A stretch of 64,000 nt of DNA from Asterias rubens (GCF_902459465.1 NC_047068.1:14779195-14843194); one strand, 5' to 3'; counted from the first letter of the stretch, positions 43,371 through 56,502 are shown. Program-made: numbers and translations. The notes: a model not told the origin generated them from the letters alone.

Positions 43371-43450
43371 GTGACATCACACTACGGACTCAATTTTAAC
43401 AAGACAACATGCTTTTATAACAAGTTTTTCTTTACTTTATAGTTGGCCAA

Positions 43451-45811
43451 CTACCAGTACCATGGATTTAGAACTAATCCCGGGTCATTTTCATAACTCA
43501 TGGGCCAAAAGTCTGATAGCCTCACCTCCAGTTCTTCTACATATATGGGTTCTTTGGGCATCTGCAAGTGGTCCCAAAAACGGTGAGAATTTCTCACCAT
43601 GACAACAACTTTTATCTCGACTGACCCAAGTTCTCGATCAACCTCAGCATGGTGAAGAACCTGCTCTACTTTGACTTCTGTTTCTGTTACAACTCCTTCA
43701 GAAGTTGTCACGATTGGATTCATGTGTGGCCTAACACGTGTCAGTATCACCAAACGATATGTACCGCCTATATGATTTTGGTCTGGTTTTAACCGGTAAC
43801 TAATTTCCCATTTCTCAGATTTTGCGTTGAAGCATTTTGATCCAGTAAGTGACCACATACAAGACTCGTCTGATAAGGTGTCATAAGCAGACACACTAGT
43901 AACAAGTAAACTCAACGCTTTGGGGTTTTTTTCTGACAAACTCAGATGCTGATAGTTACTACTGACAGGCCCCGAGATGCAAATACGAGGTTCAACACAA
44001 TGTTTTTTAGATAAGGTGCTTTTTGTGTCACATGGAAGAAGACTTAATTCTTTTTCCTCAGATACAAGAGCTTTCCACTCAAAAGCGTCATGAATTGAAT
44101 CTTGAAGACCTGAATCATTCAGTGAACTTTGGATCTGCAGTGACCTATCAGACATAACAGCGGGAGCTGTAATTCCTCTTTTAAGTGAACAGAGATCTAA
44201 GGAGGACATATGGGTAAAGTGAATCTTGGAGATGACTTCCTTAGTGTACTTATCATAGTCATGACCACCTGTGTAAAGCCAATCAACAGCTTGATTGAAA
44301 AGATGCCTTTCACTTAGCACAACCAGGTCGGAGCTCTCCAACATCTTAAGAAACAAACTCGGACCCATCTTTTGTAAAGAGGAATCGGATAGGTGAAAAA
44401 AGTTTGTTTCAAGGAACTTGAAACAGTGATCATACATCTTGGTAAATCCAAACTCTTCAGCATCTGTAAGTGTTTGGAGGGCTATAGTGTCATTGGAAAC
44501 CTCTCCTATAAGAAATTCCTCACACAGCTCACAAATCTCATCGACTTCATACTTCTTAGAAAGCTTGATAAAGGAATAGACAGTATCTTTACTGATCTCA
44601 ATTGTCTCTGTATACATGAACTTTAAAAAGTCAGAGAAGATCACCTCATATTCTTGATCGTCCTCCAAGACATGTGGCTCGTCTGAGTTTGACCTCTTGA
44701 GTAACATCTCCTTGAATACTGGACTCCATGAAGATAAGATCAGTTTATGGGCATGGAAGATGCTTGACCCAACCATCAAAGTGATGTCACTTAGACTGCC
44801 GCTGTCAAAGAATGGCGAAAGTTTGAGCAGAAGATGATCACTGGGTTGAGTTTCGTCTTGGTCTTGAGATGGGTCATCAAACTGCTTGTGTTAAAAAAAG
44901 TTGGATAAAAGTGTGTTGTAAACGCATTGAGGTATGACATTAGTAGTTAATGATCCGTGTTGTTACTTTACTTAAACTACCAATTGCTCACACTGTTTTA
45001 TCGTGTTCTATAATTTTTTTCTTTAAGTAAAAAAGATTACAAACTTTGCACATTACTCCCTTTAATGAAGACTGGTTACACTGTTGCGTTTTGTGTGTGT
45101 TAGAGTTAACAGTGTGTGACCTGTGAAATTAAGGATATTTAGGACAACCAATGAGAGAATTAGGCTTTAGGCCTACGTAAGTTTGGTTTGGCTTGCTAGT
45201 GATTTAAAAACAAGGCTGACCAATAAGGTTTGGTCTGCAAATGAGTGGCTGAAAGTTAGGCGGAAGCATATTTATTGTCACAGTTTATTTCTGGTAAGGA
45301 CATTAATTTTGTCCAATTTCATCAAGTCTGTTGAAAGGTCCACAGACACAAGGCTCTACTCACAAACAAAACGCTCTACTCACAATGATTTTGTATAGTA
45401 TTTTTCAATTTTGAATGGTAAAACCGAGATTAAAAAAAGAGGAAATCAGCTGATCTGAGGAACAGTCACACGATTGTACAGACTCATATACACGAGGGAC
45501 CTCTCCTTATTCGGGAGTTATCATTCACAAGATATCTTGTGCTATATCACATGGGACAGTTTACAGGCAAACTGTCACATTAATTTCTACAGAGTATGGG
45601 TATGTACTGTAACAAAATCACTGTAGAAATCTGTATGGTATTTTATAAACACCCGTTTAAATTTGAGAGGATGGTCTAAAAGTGCAAAATGAATCAAAGT
45701 AAATATACCAACCTGTTCTGTATCTTCTATTTGATGTTCTTGCAAAGCAGCAAGAAAAGCCATGTGTGATGCCATTCCACGAATAAAATCTCCACTATCT
45801 ATTAAATCCAT
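43451..45811 (-). CDS. BTB-B copy 2: intact BTB-BACK protein (galectin-3-binding-protein/BTBD17-like), two exons
   Basis: Exon 1 is 45811-45713 (MDLIDSGDFIRGMASHMAFLAAL...EDTEQ, 33 aa). Exon 2 is 44881-43451, behind an acceptor reading ...aacacaagcag; together they give about 509 aa. The BTB domain (residues about 50-160) has SDITLMVGSSIFHAHKLILSSWSPVFKEML and SDFLKFMYTETIEI. The BACK domain (about 165-275) follows, with FKFLETNFFHLSDS and SSDLVVLSERHLFNQAVDWL. The C-terminal beta-rich region has MWSLTGSKCF, WEISYRLKP and YRLVILTRVRPH. There is no signal peptide, unlike secreted galectin-3BP. BTB domains dimerise and often recruit cullin-3; that role here is inference. It is the only BTB-B copy with an unbroken frame: the homopolymer at 43922-43932 has 11 bases. 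Confidence 0.88.
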
Positions 45812-45947
45812 TGCGATTGTGAAACTACATTTGGATCTGAAAATTTGAACGAAAAAAAGAAGTTTGGGGGCGATTGTCAGAAAAAAAATACATGTATCGT
45901 GAAAGATATTCCTGATGAACAGAGATTGACAGATCAGAGAGAACATC

Positions 45948-46010
45948 AATATGGGGCTCAGTTGGTAAACTCAACTGGAGTTTGCAGTTCAAATCCTGCT
46001 CTATAGGCAT
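45948..46010 (+). mobile_element. tRNA-like SINE head, family C (also at 52645-52707)
   Basis: Box-A-like gggctcagttggtaaac and box-B-like gcagttcaaatcctgc are 22 bases apart, too close for a standard tRNA. It lies about 140 bases upstream of the BTB-B exon 1 start on the opposite strand, so it sits in the probable BTB-B promoter region of units 2 and 3 and is absent from unit 1. Confidence 0.55.
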
Positions 46011-46161
46011 TTTTATACTCGTTCACCCCTTCCCCTGTAATTTTTGTTTGCTTTTTTGTTTCCGAACATCAGAATTATATAATCTTAAAACACACATGCA
46101 TTTGGTTCAACGGGTGATACGTAGAGAGCACCAGGAAAAAGCCTAGGCTTATACAGGGCCT

Positions 46162-46310
46162 GGGGTGGATTTCACAAATAGTTAGGACTAGTCTTATCTC
46201 AAGTTAGGACCAGTTACTCGTCCTAACTTAGGACTATCCATGCAATTTGTATATCTCCCAGGACTAGTCATAAGTTAGGACTAGTCCTAACTCTTTGTGA
46301 AATCGACCCC
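46162..46310. mobile_element. gatttcacaaag-family MITE upstream of BTB-B (also at 52859-53007)
   Basis: Starts ggggtggatttcacaaatag and ends actctttgtgaaatcgaccc. The interior is rich in ttaggactagtccta palindromes. It ends just before the right breakpoint of the deletion in unit 1. Confidence 0.75.
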
Positions 46311-48826
46311 TGATCCCTTTAGTTTATAAATTAATTGGTTTTAGTTTACAACAACAATATTAATTGATGAAATGAAAGTTCAGATAGGAAATTTCAGATA
46401 GGACATAACAAGCCCAAATGCCACCCTCACACTGAAGTCAATGGAGACATACCATTGGCGGTGAGTTGTGAACAGTACATACTTGCATGCATGTTTCCAA
46501 AGTTAGCATAGACAATGGCAACTTATGCTAAGGGTCGGTTACTGATCTAACTTGGTTTTTAAAGTCAAAGAACAGGGTTGGTATGTACACTCATGTAGTC
46601 ATACACAGTTAATATTTCTCATTTCATTTCATTAATTCTGGGGACTTTCATTAAAAAGTGAACATGCAACAGCAATAACAGCCCCATGCAAAAATGACAA
46701 AGAAGGGTTTCAGTTTCTAATGTGGGAAAAATGCTTTGATTCTACTTACTTAAAAACAGAATTTTGTGAAGTTCAGCCACCAGCAAAGTCACCCAACCTG
46801 ATTCATCTCCAGAATGGTTGTAGAAGAGAAATAACTCAGGATACAAATTCTGTCAACCCTCAGCAGGAACAAGAGACTTGTCAAAAAATTTGCTAGCTGA
46901 ATTTCAGACACACAGTTTGTTCATATTACCAACTCATACCAACTTTACGAGCTTGCAATATCATACAAGGAACCCAATGCCAAACTATGCTGAAAAATCA
47001 TTATTATGGTACACTGAACACACCCACAACGGACAATGGAAATCACAACACAATCATTATTTGTTTACTCGTCAGTAAAAAAATTCTCAAAATTGGAATT
47101 CCTCGGGATGTGCAATGTCCCACAATCCCTTGGGCATAGTTAGTTATTGACCTGAAGACCAGATAACTTTGATGAACTTTGATATTTACAGAGCTGTGGA
47201 TTCCAAGCAAAGATAATTCAGAAACTGTTTAGTGTGAACTCAAGTTGTACTCTAATCGCTATAAAAAAAGTAAATAAACTCAATTTTTAAAGTTATTTAA
47301 AGCTGCAATAATGTCTAGTCTAGTGGGAATAATTACAAACATAGTTACTATCAGAGTTTGCTAATACATGTAAGTTGCAAGACAACAAGACTTTAAGGTT
47401 TCATTAAAAACTCAATGAGATTTTTGTATTATAAGGAAGACATGTTTTTGCTCATATTAGTGATGTAATAGGCCTAATTCATGAATGGATTTAACTGATT
47501 TGACCAGTTTCCTAGGAACTGTACAAAATGTTTTACTGTGAAACATGGACCCTAACTCAAAAGTCTCTAGACGGTTGATACACAGGGGCCCAATTTCATA
47601 GAGATGCAAGCAGAAAATATTGCTCAACATTTTTCTACTCAGCAGAAATGAGCACGATACCAGTCAAAACTTTTGACATGGTGGTTTGGCTTGTAACCTT
47701 ATTGTGGTTAGTGTAATTTTGTTATGCTTAGCTACAAAATTTGTGCTCAAGCAGCTCTATGAAATCCGGCAGCAGAATCAATGCTGATGAAAACAAGAAT
47801 CTCTTAGTGAATTACCGAGCAGTCAACAATAATGTTTTGTACACGTTTTAATTTCAATCGCTTCATGCATACATTATTTTGTTTAAATAGCTCTTCAATG
47901 AAGGAAACATATGTCTGGTAACATTCCAGCTTTAGTGACATTCACAATAACCCATGAGTCTAGCAAGTGTCTTTTTGAGTCTTTTAAGGTCTATAAAAAA
48001 CTCACTGTAGGTGTTTTAAAAATCTTGACAAACTTTAACCTAAGGCAAATCAATTATGATAAACAGCTTGCCAAGTTGATCAATATTTTATTTTCTAAAA
48101 ATCTTGTTGCTGTGATGCATGTGCGATTAGGTTTACATTTTATATCTTCTCTACAATTGTCAAAATCAAACACTTTTTTGTTGGAGACATCAGTACTAGA
48201 ACGAGGGAGTCTTGAGTTCTGAACTTAGTGGAGGGCAGTAAGTAGCACATAATGCAAAATTTCCACAAAAGGGTCGAGCTTTAAAGGTTAAAGGCACTGG
48301 TACAAACACTTTAGGTAATTTTCAAAGAATAGTTTTCTCCCTTGTTGTATCCAAATATAAAATAGCAAACCTGTGAAAATTTTGGCTCAATTGGTCATCG
48401 AATTTGCAAGAGAAGTCTTTTACTATCTGAGTGATTTTTTTTAAACCTCTTTCTGAAAAACTACCTTGCTTCAGAGGAAGCCGTTTCTCACAATGTTTTA
48501 CACTACCAACAGCTCTCCGTCGCATGTTACCAAGTAAGTTTTTATGCTTAAAATTACTTTGAGTAATTACCACAAGTGCTCCGCAGTACCAACATGAACA
48601 TTGGTCACAGAGTGAGAGCCCAAGAACAATGTGGATGTTGTGTAGTCATGGCGTTGGATCCTTATGGCACACCAAACAGCTATCCATTTGATTCTTTCCT
48701 AATAGATTTGTGTCCTGAGTGAGTTTCAACTAAACGTTTTACACGTTTCACATAAAAAAAATAAAAATAATGTTAATAGTACCCCCCAAACCCCCTTTAG
48801 GCACACACAACTGAAAAAAAAGTTGT

Positions 48827-50066
48827 CTACTTCTTTACCCAACTCTTATCACAACCCGAAATAAAAATTGCCACTTTTATCCAAAGGTGTTGAGGGCTAC
48901 AATCTAGAGCCTCCCAAGGTACATCCAGCTCTAGTTTCTTCCCAACATCTCCTTTAGCCACAGAGGAAATACAGTCAATGTACGTTTGGTCTTTGCTAAT
49001 GAGCAATGCCATGACAAAGCTTCGTCCAATATCCTCAAAATGTGGTAGTACTCTGAACTTTATGCTCCACCTAGCTGCGTCATCTTCTTTGACAGCGCGA
49101 CCACCGACTTTCCACATGTCTTCGTTAATGAGGTACACATTCCCCTGTTCTCCCTGACGCGCCACAGGACAAAACAACTTGAACTTTTCAAAATGTTCAA
49201 ATTCTTTATCCTCTTCCTCCTTTTCAAGAGTAAGCCGTCTGAAGGGTGATGATTCCACCTGATGCTGACACACAGGGTTGGATATTCTTACGCAGAACTC
49301 TGGCTCCATGTAGACACGAGGGTCGGAAAATCTAGCCATGCTGGTGTATGAGCCCTCCCCTGCAAATGCCCTGTACTTGAATGCCTCAAACACACACTCC
49401 TTCAGCATCGGCTGGAGTATTAGAGACTGTTCCAGAAATGACAGCTTTTCCAAATCTCTTGCCGGGATGTGCTCATAACGAATCAGTGACAAAACTTGCT
49501 TAATCAGTCCTTCCAATTCCACACGGTTCTTGCTGAGCCAAGCTTTTGCCCTACGAAGCACAAACTTCTCATTAGGAACGACTAGGCCCGATCTACCCAG
49601 TAAAGCAAGAAAAACATCAGGCCGTAGGTTGTTACTCTCTGGTATTGCATAAAAGTTGTTTTCCATGAGACTGTAGCACTTTTCCTGGATCCTAGTAAGC
49701 CCCTCTGTTGCCGTTGTCATAGCCTGTACAGCATCAACCCAAGGTGTTGTTGTTGATTCTAATACTTGCATTAGATACGCTTCACAAATCTCATGAAGAT
49801 CACTGACCATATACTTGTCAGCCAATAGCAGCATAGGGTGTACAGTCTCTTTGGTCAGCTCCAGTTCTTCTGTGTACATGAATTTCAGGAAGTGTTCAAA
49901 GCAGTCAGCACAGTCTTCTGGCTCATTCAGTGTCTGGGTGCGGACACTGTCGCCACTTGGTTTTGGTGCCCATTTCTTATCAAAAAGCATCGTCTTGAAG
50001 ATTTCACTCCAAGTACCGAGTATGAGTGAATGGGCGTGGTAGGAACGCGTGCCAACTTTCAGAGTT
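48827..50066 (-). pseudogene. BTB-A copy 2: 5'-truncated BTB-BACK gene
   Basis: Same truncation as copy 1, with the junction at 50066/50067. The open frame runs from the internal Met at 49990 to the stop at 48827 (387 aa). It differs from copy 1 by a single visible residue (Ser for Arg in ISKDQTY). It begins 157 bases downstream of the BTB-B copy 3 stop frame. The BACK region (EICEAYLMQVLE, CYSLMENNFYAIPE, AKAWLSKNRVELEG) and C-terminal domain (NEDMWKVGGRAV, WSIKFRVLPHF) are intact. It lacks the first 76 residues and any visible start exon. Confidence 0.8.
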
Positions 50067-53000
50067 GTGACATCACACTACGGACTCAATTTTAACAAGA
50101 CAACATGCTTTTATAACAAGTTTTTCTTTACTTTATAGTTGGCCAACTACCAGTACCATGGATTTAGAACTAATCCCGGGTCATTTTCATAACTCATGGG
50201 CCAAAAGTCTGATAGCCTCACCTCCAGTTCTTCTACATATATGGGTTCTTTGGGCATCTGCAAGTGGTCCCAAAAACGGTGAGAATTTCTCACCATGACA
50301 ACAACTTTTATCTCGACTGACCCAAGTTCTCGATCAACCTCAGCATGGTGAAGAACCTGCTCTACTTTGACTTCTGTTTCTGTTACAACTCCTTCAGAAG
50401 TTGTCACGATTGGATTCATGTGTGGCCTAACACGTGTCAGTATCACCAAACGATATGTACCGCCTATATGATTTTGGTCTGGTTTTAACCGGTAACTAAT
50501 TTCCCATTTCTCAGATTTTGCGTTGAAGCATTTTGATCCAGTAAGTGACCACATACAAGACTCGTCTGATAAGGTGTCATAAGCAGACACACTAGTAACA
50601 AGTAAACTCAACGCTTTGGGTTTTTTTTCCTGACAAACTCAGATGCTGATAGTTACTACTGACAGGCCCCGAGATGCAAATACGAGGTTCAACACAATGT
50701 TTTTTAGATAAGGTGCTTTTTGTGTCACATGGAAGAAGACTTAATTCTTTTTCCTCAGATACAAGAGCTTTCCACTCAAAAGCGTCATGAATTGAATCTT
50801 GAAGACCTGAATCATTCAGTGAACTTTGGATCTGCAGTGACCTATCAGACATAACAGCGGGAGCTGTAATTCCTCTTTTAAGTGAACAGAGATCTAAGGA
50901 GGACATATGGGTAAAGTGAATCTTGGAGATGACTTCCTTAGTGTACTTATCATAGTCATGACCACCTGTGTAAAGCCAATCAACAGCTTGATTGAAAAGA
51001 TGCCTTTCACTTAGCACAACCAGGTCGGAGCTCTCCAACATCTTAAGAAACAAACTCGGACCCATCTTTTGTAAAGAGGAATCGGATAGGTGAAAAAAGT
51101 TTGTTTCAAGGAACTTGAAACAGTGATCATACATCTTGGTAAATCCAAACTCTTCAGCATCTGTAAGTGTTTGGAGGGCTATAGTGTCATTGGAAACCTC
51201 TCCTATAAGAAATTCCTCACACAGCTCACAAATCTCATCGACTTCATACTTCTTAGAAAGCTTGATAAAGGAATAGACAGTATCTTTACTGATCTCAATT
51301 GTCTCTGTATACATGAACTTTAAAAAGTCAGAGAAGATCACCTCATATTCTTGATCGTCCTCCAAGACATGTGGCTCGTCTGAGTTTGACCTCTTGAGTA
51401 ACATCTCCTTGAATACTGGACTCCATGAAGATAAGATCAGTTTATGGGCATGGAAGATGCTTGACCCAACCATCAAAGTGATGTCACTTAGACTGCCGCT
51501 GTCAAAGAATGGCGAAAGTTTGAGCAGAAGATGATCACTGGGTTGAGTTTCGTCTTGGTCTTGAGATGGGTCATCAAACTGCTTGTGTTAAAAAAAGTTG
51601 GATAAAAGTGTGTTGTAAACGCATTGAGGTATGACATTAGTAGTTAATGATCCGTGTTGTTACTTTACTTAAACTACCAATTGCTCACACTGTTTTATCG
51701 TGTTCTATAATTTTTTTCTTTAAGTAAAAAAGATTACAAACTTTGCACATTACTCCCTTTAATGAAGACTGGTTACACTGTTGCGTTTTGTGTGTGTTAG
51801 AGTTAACAGTGTGTGACCTGTGAAATTAAGGATATTTAGGACAACCAATGAGAGAATTAGGCTTTAGGCCTACGTAAGTTTGGTTTGGCTTGCTAGTGAT
51901 TTAAAAACAAGGCTGACCAATAAGGTTTGGTCTGCAAATGAGTGGCTGAAAGTTAGGCGGAAGCATATTTATTGTCACAGTTTATTTCTGGTAAGGACAT
52001 TAATTTTGTCCAATTTCATCAAGTCTGTTGAAAGGTCCACAGACACAAGGCTCTACTCACAAACAAAACGCTCTACTCACAATGATTTTGTATAGTATTT
52101 TTCAATTTTGAATGGTAAAACCGAGATTAAAAAAAGAGGAAATCAGCTGATCTGAGGAACAGTCACACGATTGTACAGACTCATATACACGAGGGACCTC
52201 TTCTTATTCGGGAGTTATCATTCACAAGATATCTTGTGCTATATCACATGGGACAGTTTACAGGCAAACTGTCACATTAATTTCTACAGAGTATGGGTAT
52301 GTACTGTAACAAAATCACTGTAGAAATCTGTATGGTATTTTATAAACACCCGTTTAAATTTGAGAGGATGGTCTAAAAGTGCAAAATGAATCAAAGTAAA
52401 TATACCAACCTGTTCTGTATCTTCTATTTGATGTTCTTGCAAAGCAGCAAGAAAAGCCATGTGTGATGCCATTCCACGAATAAAATCTCCACTATCTATT
52501 AAATCCATTGCGATTGTGAAACTACATTTGGATCTGAAAATTTGAAATAAAAAAAGAAGTTTGGGGGCGATTGTCAGAAAAAAAATACATGTATCGTGAA
52601 AGATATTCCTGATGAACAGAGATTGACAGATCAGAGAGAACATCAATATGGGGCTCAGTTGGTAAACTCAACTGGAGTTTGCAGTTCAAATCCTGCTCTA
52701 TAGGCATTTTTATCCTCGTTCACCCCTTCCCCTGTAATTTTTGTTTGCTTTTTTGTTTCCGAACATCAGAATTATATAATCTTAAAACACACATGCATTT
52801 GGTTCAACGGGTGATACGTAGAGAGCACCAGGAAAAAGCCTAGGCTTATACAGGGCCTGGGGTGGATTTCACAAATAGTTAGGACTAGTCTTATCTCAAG
52901 TTAGGACCAGTTACTCGTCCTTACTTAGGACTATCCATGCAATTTGTATATCTCCCAGGACTAGTCATAAGTTAGGACTAGTCCTAACTCTTTGTGAAAT

Positions 53001-56000
53001 CGACCCCTGATCCCTTTAGTTTATAAATTAATTGGTTTTAGTTTACAACAACAATATTAATTGATGAAATGAAAGTTCAGATAGGAAATTTCAGATAGGA
53101 CATAACAAGCCCAAATGGCACCATCACACTGAAGTCAATGGAGACATACCATTGGCGGTGAGTTGTGAACAGTACATACTTGCATGCATGTTTCCAAAGT
53201 TAGCATAGACAATGGCAACTTATGCTAAGGGTCGGTTACTGATCTAACTTGGTTTTTAAAGTCAAAGAACAGGGTTGGTATGTACACTCATGTAGTCATA
53301 CACAGTTAATATTTCTCATTTCATTTCATTAATTCTGGGGACTTTCATAAAAAAGTGAACATGCAACAGCAATAACAGCCCCATGCAAAAATGACAAAGA
53401 AGGGTTTCAGTTTCTAATGTGGAAAAAAGTGCTTCGATTCTACTTACTTAAAAACAGAATTTTGTGAAGTTCAGCCACCAGCAAAGTCACCCAACCTGAT
53501 TCATCTCCAGAATGGTTGTAGAAGAGAAATAACTTAGGATACAAATTCCGCCAACCCTCAGCAGGAACCAGAGACTTGTCAAAAAATTTGCTAGCCGAAT
53601 TTCAGACACACAGTTTGTTCATATTACCAACTTTACGAGTTTGCAATATCATACAAGGAAACAAAGTCCAAACTATGTTGAAAAATCTTTCTTATGGTAC
53701 ACTGAACATACCCACAATGGACAATGGAAATCATAACACAATCATTATTTGTTTACTCACCCGTGCAAAATTTCTCAAAATTGGAATTCCCCGGGATGTG
53801 CAATGTCCCACAATCCCTTGGGCATAGTTATTGACCTGAAGACCAGATAATGTTGATGAACTTTGATATTTACAGAGCTGTGGATTCCAAGCAAAGAGGA
53901 TTCAGAAACTGTTGCTAGACAATATATTTTTGTGAACTGAAAACAAGTGGTCATCAAATATCTATAAAAAAGAGCAAGCGCAATTTTGTTATGCTTCTTT
54001 TTTTAAGCTTCTTTTTGTACCTACACGCAGCTCTATGAATATGATATTAGGCTACAGAATCCATGCCGATGGAACATTGAATTCCTTAGTGAATTACCAG
54101 GCAACCAACAATGATGTTTTGTACATGTTTTAATTTCAATCACTTCATGCAAACATTTGTACTTGACGTTCACAATAAACCACGAGTCTAGCTAATGTCA
54201 AGTGTATATATTTTAACATATTTTGTACGAAGAACATCCACACAAACTTTTAAGGTCTATAAATTGATGGATTCGATCATTTCCCACTCATTTTCTTTTT
54301 CTTTGTTTTAAACACGCTGTAGGTGTTTTTAAAATGTTGACAAACTTTAACCTAAAAGGCAAATCAATTATGAGAAACAACTTGCCATTGCCAAGTTGAC
54401 CAATATTTTATTTTCCAACAATCATGTAGTTGTGTTAATATTTTTTATCTTCTCCACAATCGTCAAAATCAAACACTTTCTTGTTGGAGACATCTGTTTT
54501 TGAACATGGGAGTATTGAGTTCCGAACTCAATGCAGAAACAGTTGGAGGGCTGGGGGCAGTAGCACATCAAATGTAAAGATGCCCCATAAGGGTCGAGTT
54601 TAAAGGGTTAAAGGCACTGGACACGTTTGGTTTTGTCAAAGACCAGTATTCTCACTTGGTGTGTCCCAACATGCATAAAATACAAACCTGTGAAAAGTTG
54701 GGCTCAATTGGTCATCGATTTGCAAGAGAATAACATGAATAAGAAAGAAAAAAATCTTGTTGCACTACTTTGTGTGCTTTCAGATGCATAGTAAAAGGCT
54801 TCAGCTGAAGTCTTGTATTATTTGAGTGAGATATTACCTCTTTCTCAAAAACTATATTACTTTTGTGTCTCACAATGTTTTATACTATCAACAGCTCTCC
54901 GTCGCTCGTTACCAAATAAGTTTTTATGCTAAAAATTATTTTAAGTAATTACCACTTGTGTCCATACTGCTCTTTGAGCTATAAAGTGCGTACTGCACCC
55001 CAAAGCCATTCCTGCTGTGCAGTTTCAACATGAACATTGGTCAGAGTGAGAGTTCAATAATGTGTAACCATGGTGTTGGATCCTTATGACACACCAAACA
55101 TCTATCCATTTGATTCTTTCATAATAGATTTGTGTCCTGAGTGAGTTTCACTGGAAAAATGTACACATTTCACTTGAAAACAAAAAAATAATATTAATAC
55201 TACCCTCGAGATAACTTCTTAAACTCTACCCCGTAGGCACACAAGACTGACAAAAAAGTTGTCTACTTCTTTACCCAACTCTTATCACAACCCGAAACAA
55301 AAATTGCCACTTTTATCCAAAGGTGTTGAGGGCTACAATCTAGAGCCTCCCAAGGTACATCCAGCTCTAGTTTCTTCCCAACATCTCCTTTAGCCACAGA
55401 GGAAATACAGTCAATGTACGTTTGGTCTTTGCTAATGAGCAATGCCATGACAAAGCTTCGTCCAATATCCTCAAAATGTGGTAGTACTCTGAACTTTATG
55501 CTCCACCTAGCTGCGTCATCTTCTTTGACAGCGCGACCACCGACTTTCCACATGTCTTCGTTAATGAGGTACACATTCCCCTGTTCTCCCTGACGCGCCA
55601 CAGGACAAAACAACTTGAACTTTTCAAAATGTTCAAATTCTTTATCCTCTTCCTCCTTTTCAAGAGTAAGCCGTCTGAAGGGTGATGATTCCACCTGATG
55701 CTGACACACAGGGTTGGATATTCTTACGCAGAACTCTGGCTCCATGTAGACACGAGGGTCGGAAAATCTAGCCATGCTGGTGTATGAGCCCTCCCCTGCA
55801 AATGCCCTGTACTTGAATGCCTCAAACACACACTCCTTCAGCATCGGCTGGAGTATTAGAGACTGTTCCAGAAATGACAGCTTTTCCAAATCTCTTGCCG
55901 GGATGTGCTCATAACGAATCAGTGACAAAACTTGCTTAATCAGTCCTTCCAATTCCACACGGTTCTTGCTGAGCCAAGCTTTTGCCCTACGAAACACAAA

Positions 56001-56502
56001 CTTCTCATTAGGAACGACTAGGCCCGATCTACCCAGTAAAGCAAGAAAAACATCAGGCCCTAGGTTGTTACTCTCTGGTATTGCATAAAAGTTGTTTTCC
56101 ATGAGACTGTAGCACTTTTCCTGGATCCTAGTAAGCCCCTCTGTTGCCGTTGTCATAGCCTGTACAGCATCAATCCAAGGTGTTGTTGTTGATTCTAATA
56201 CTTGCATTAGATACGCTTCACAAATCTCATGAAGATCACTGACCATATACTTGTCAGCCAATAGCAGCATAGGGTGTACAGTCTCTTTGGTCAGCTCCAG
56301 TTCTTCAGTGTACATGAATTTCAGAAAGTGTTCAAAGCAGTCAGCACAGTCTTCTGGCTCATTCAGTGTCTGGGTGCGGACACTGTCGCCACTTGGTTTT
56401 GGTGCCCATTTCTTATCAAAAAGCATCGTCTTGAAGATTTCACTCCAAGTACCGAGTATGAGCGAGTGGGCGTGGTAGGAACGCGTGCCAACTTTCAGAG
56501 TT
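50067..56502. repeat. Tandem duplication unit 3 (U3, 6.44 kb)
   Basis: Contains frameshifted BTB-B copy 3 and most of intact BTB-A. It matches unit 2 closely up to about 53110. It then diverges with substitutions and indels through the spacer (53580-55250) and becomes almost identical again exactly over BTB-A coding sequence. It ends where BTB-A continues naturally into its own 5' part, so this is the original right boundary. Confidence 0.88.
50147..52508 (-). pseudogene. BTB-B copy 3: both exons present but frameshifted in the homopolymer
   Basis: Exon 1 (52508-52410) and exon 2 (from 51578) match copy 2 almost exactly. At about 50619-50630 the homopolymer is one base longer than in copy 2 (GGG, 8 T and an extra C), so the frame changes to ...SGKKTQSVEFTCY and stops at 50592. 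The remainder reads openly in a second frame to 50147. The rest, including start, acceptor and 3' end, is as in the intact copy. The truncated product would keep the BTB and BACK domains (about 360 aa) and lose the C-terminal domain. A single-base assembly error in a homopolymer is a serious alternative to a real mutation. Confidence 0.75.

Larger units (their letters stand above)
43371..50066. repeat. Tandem duplication unit 2 (U2, 6.70 kb), apparent U3/U1 hybrid
   Basis: Contains intact BTB-B copy 2 and truncated BTB-A copy 2. The left part (43371 to about 46415) matches unit 3 with only scattered substitutions, including its left 350 bases. The right part (about 46420-50066) matches unit 1 and is unlike the diverged spacer of unit 3. 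This is the expected product of unequal crossing-over between two older units. Confidence 0.9.
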
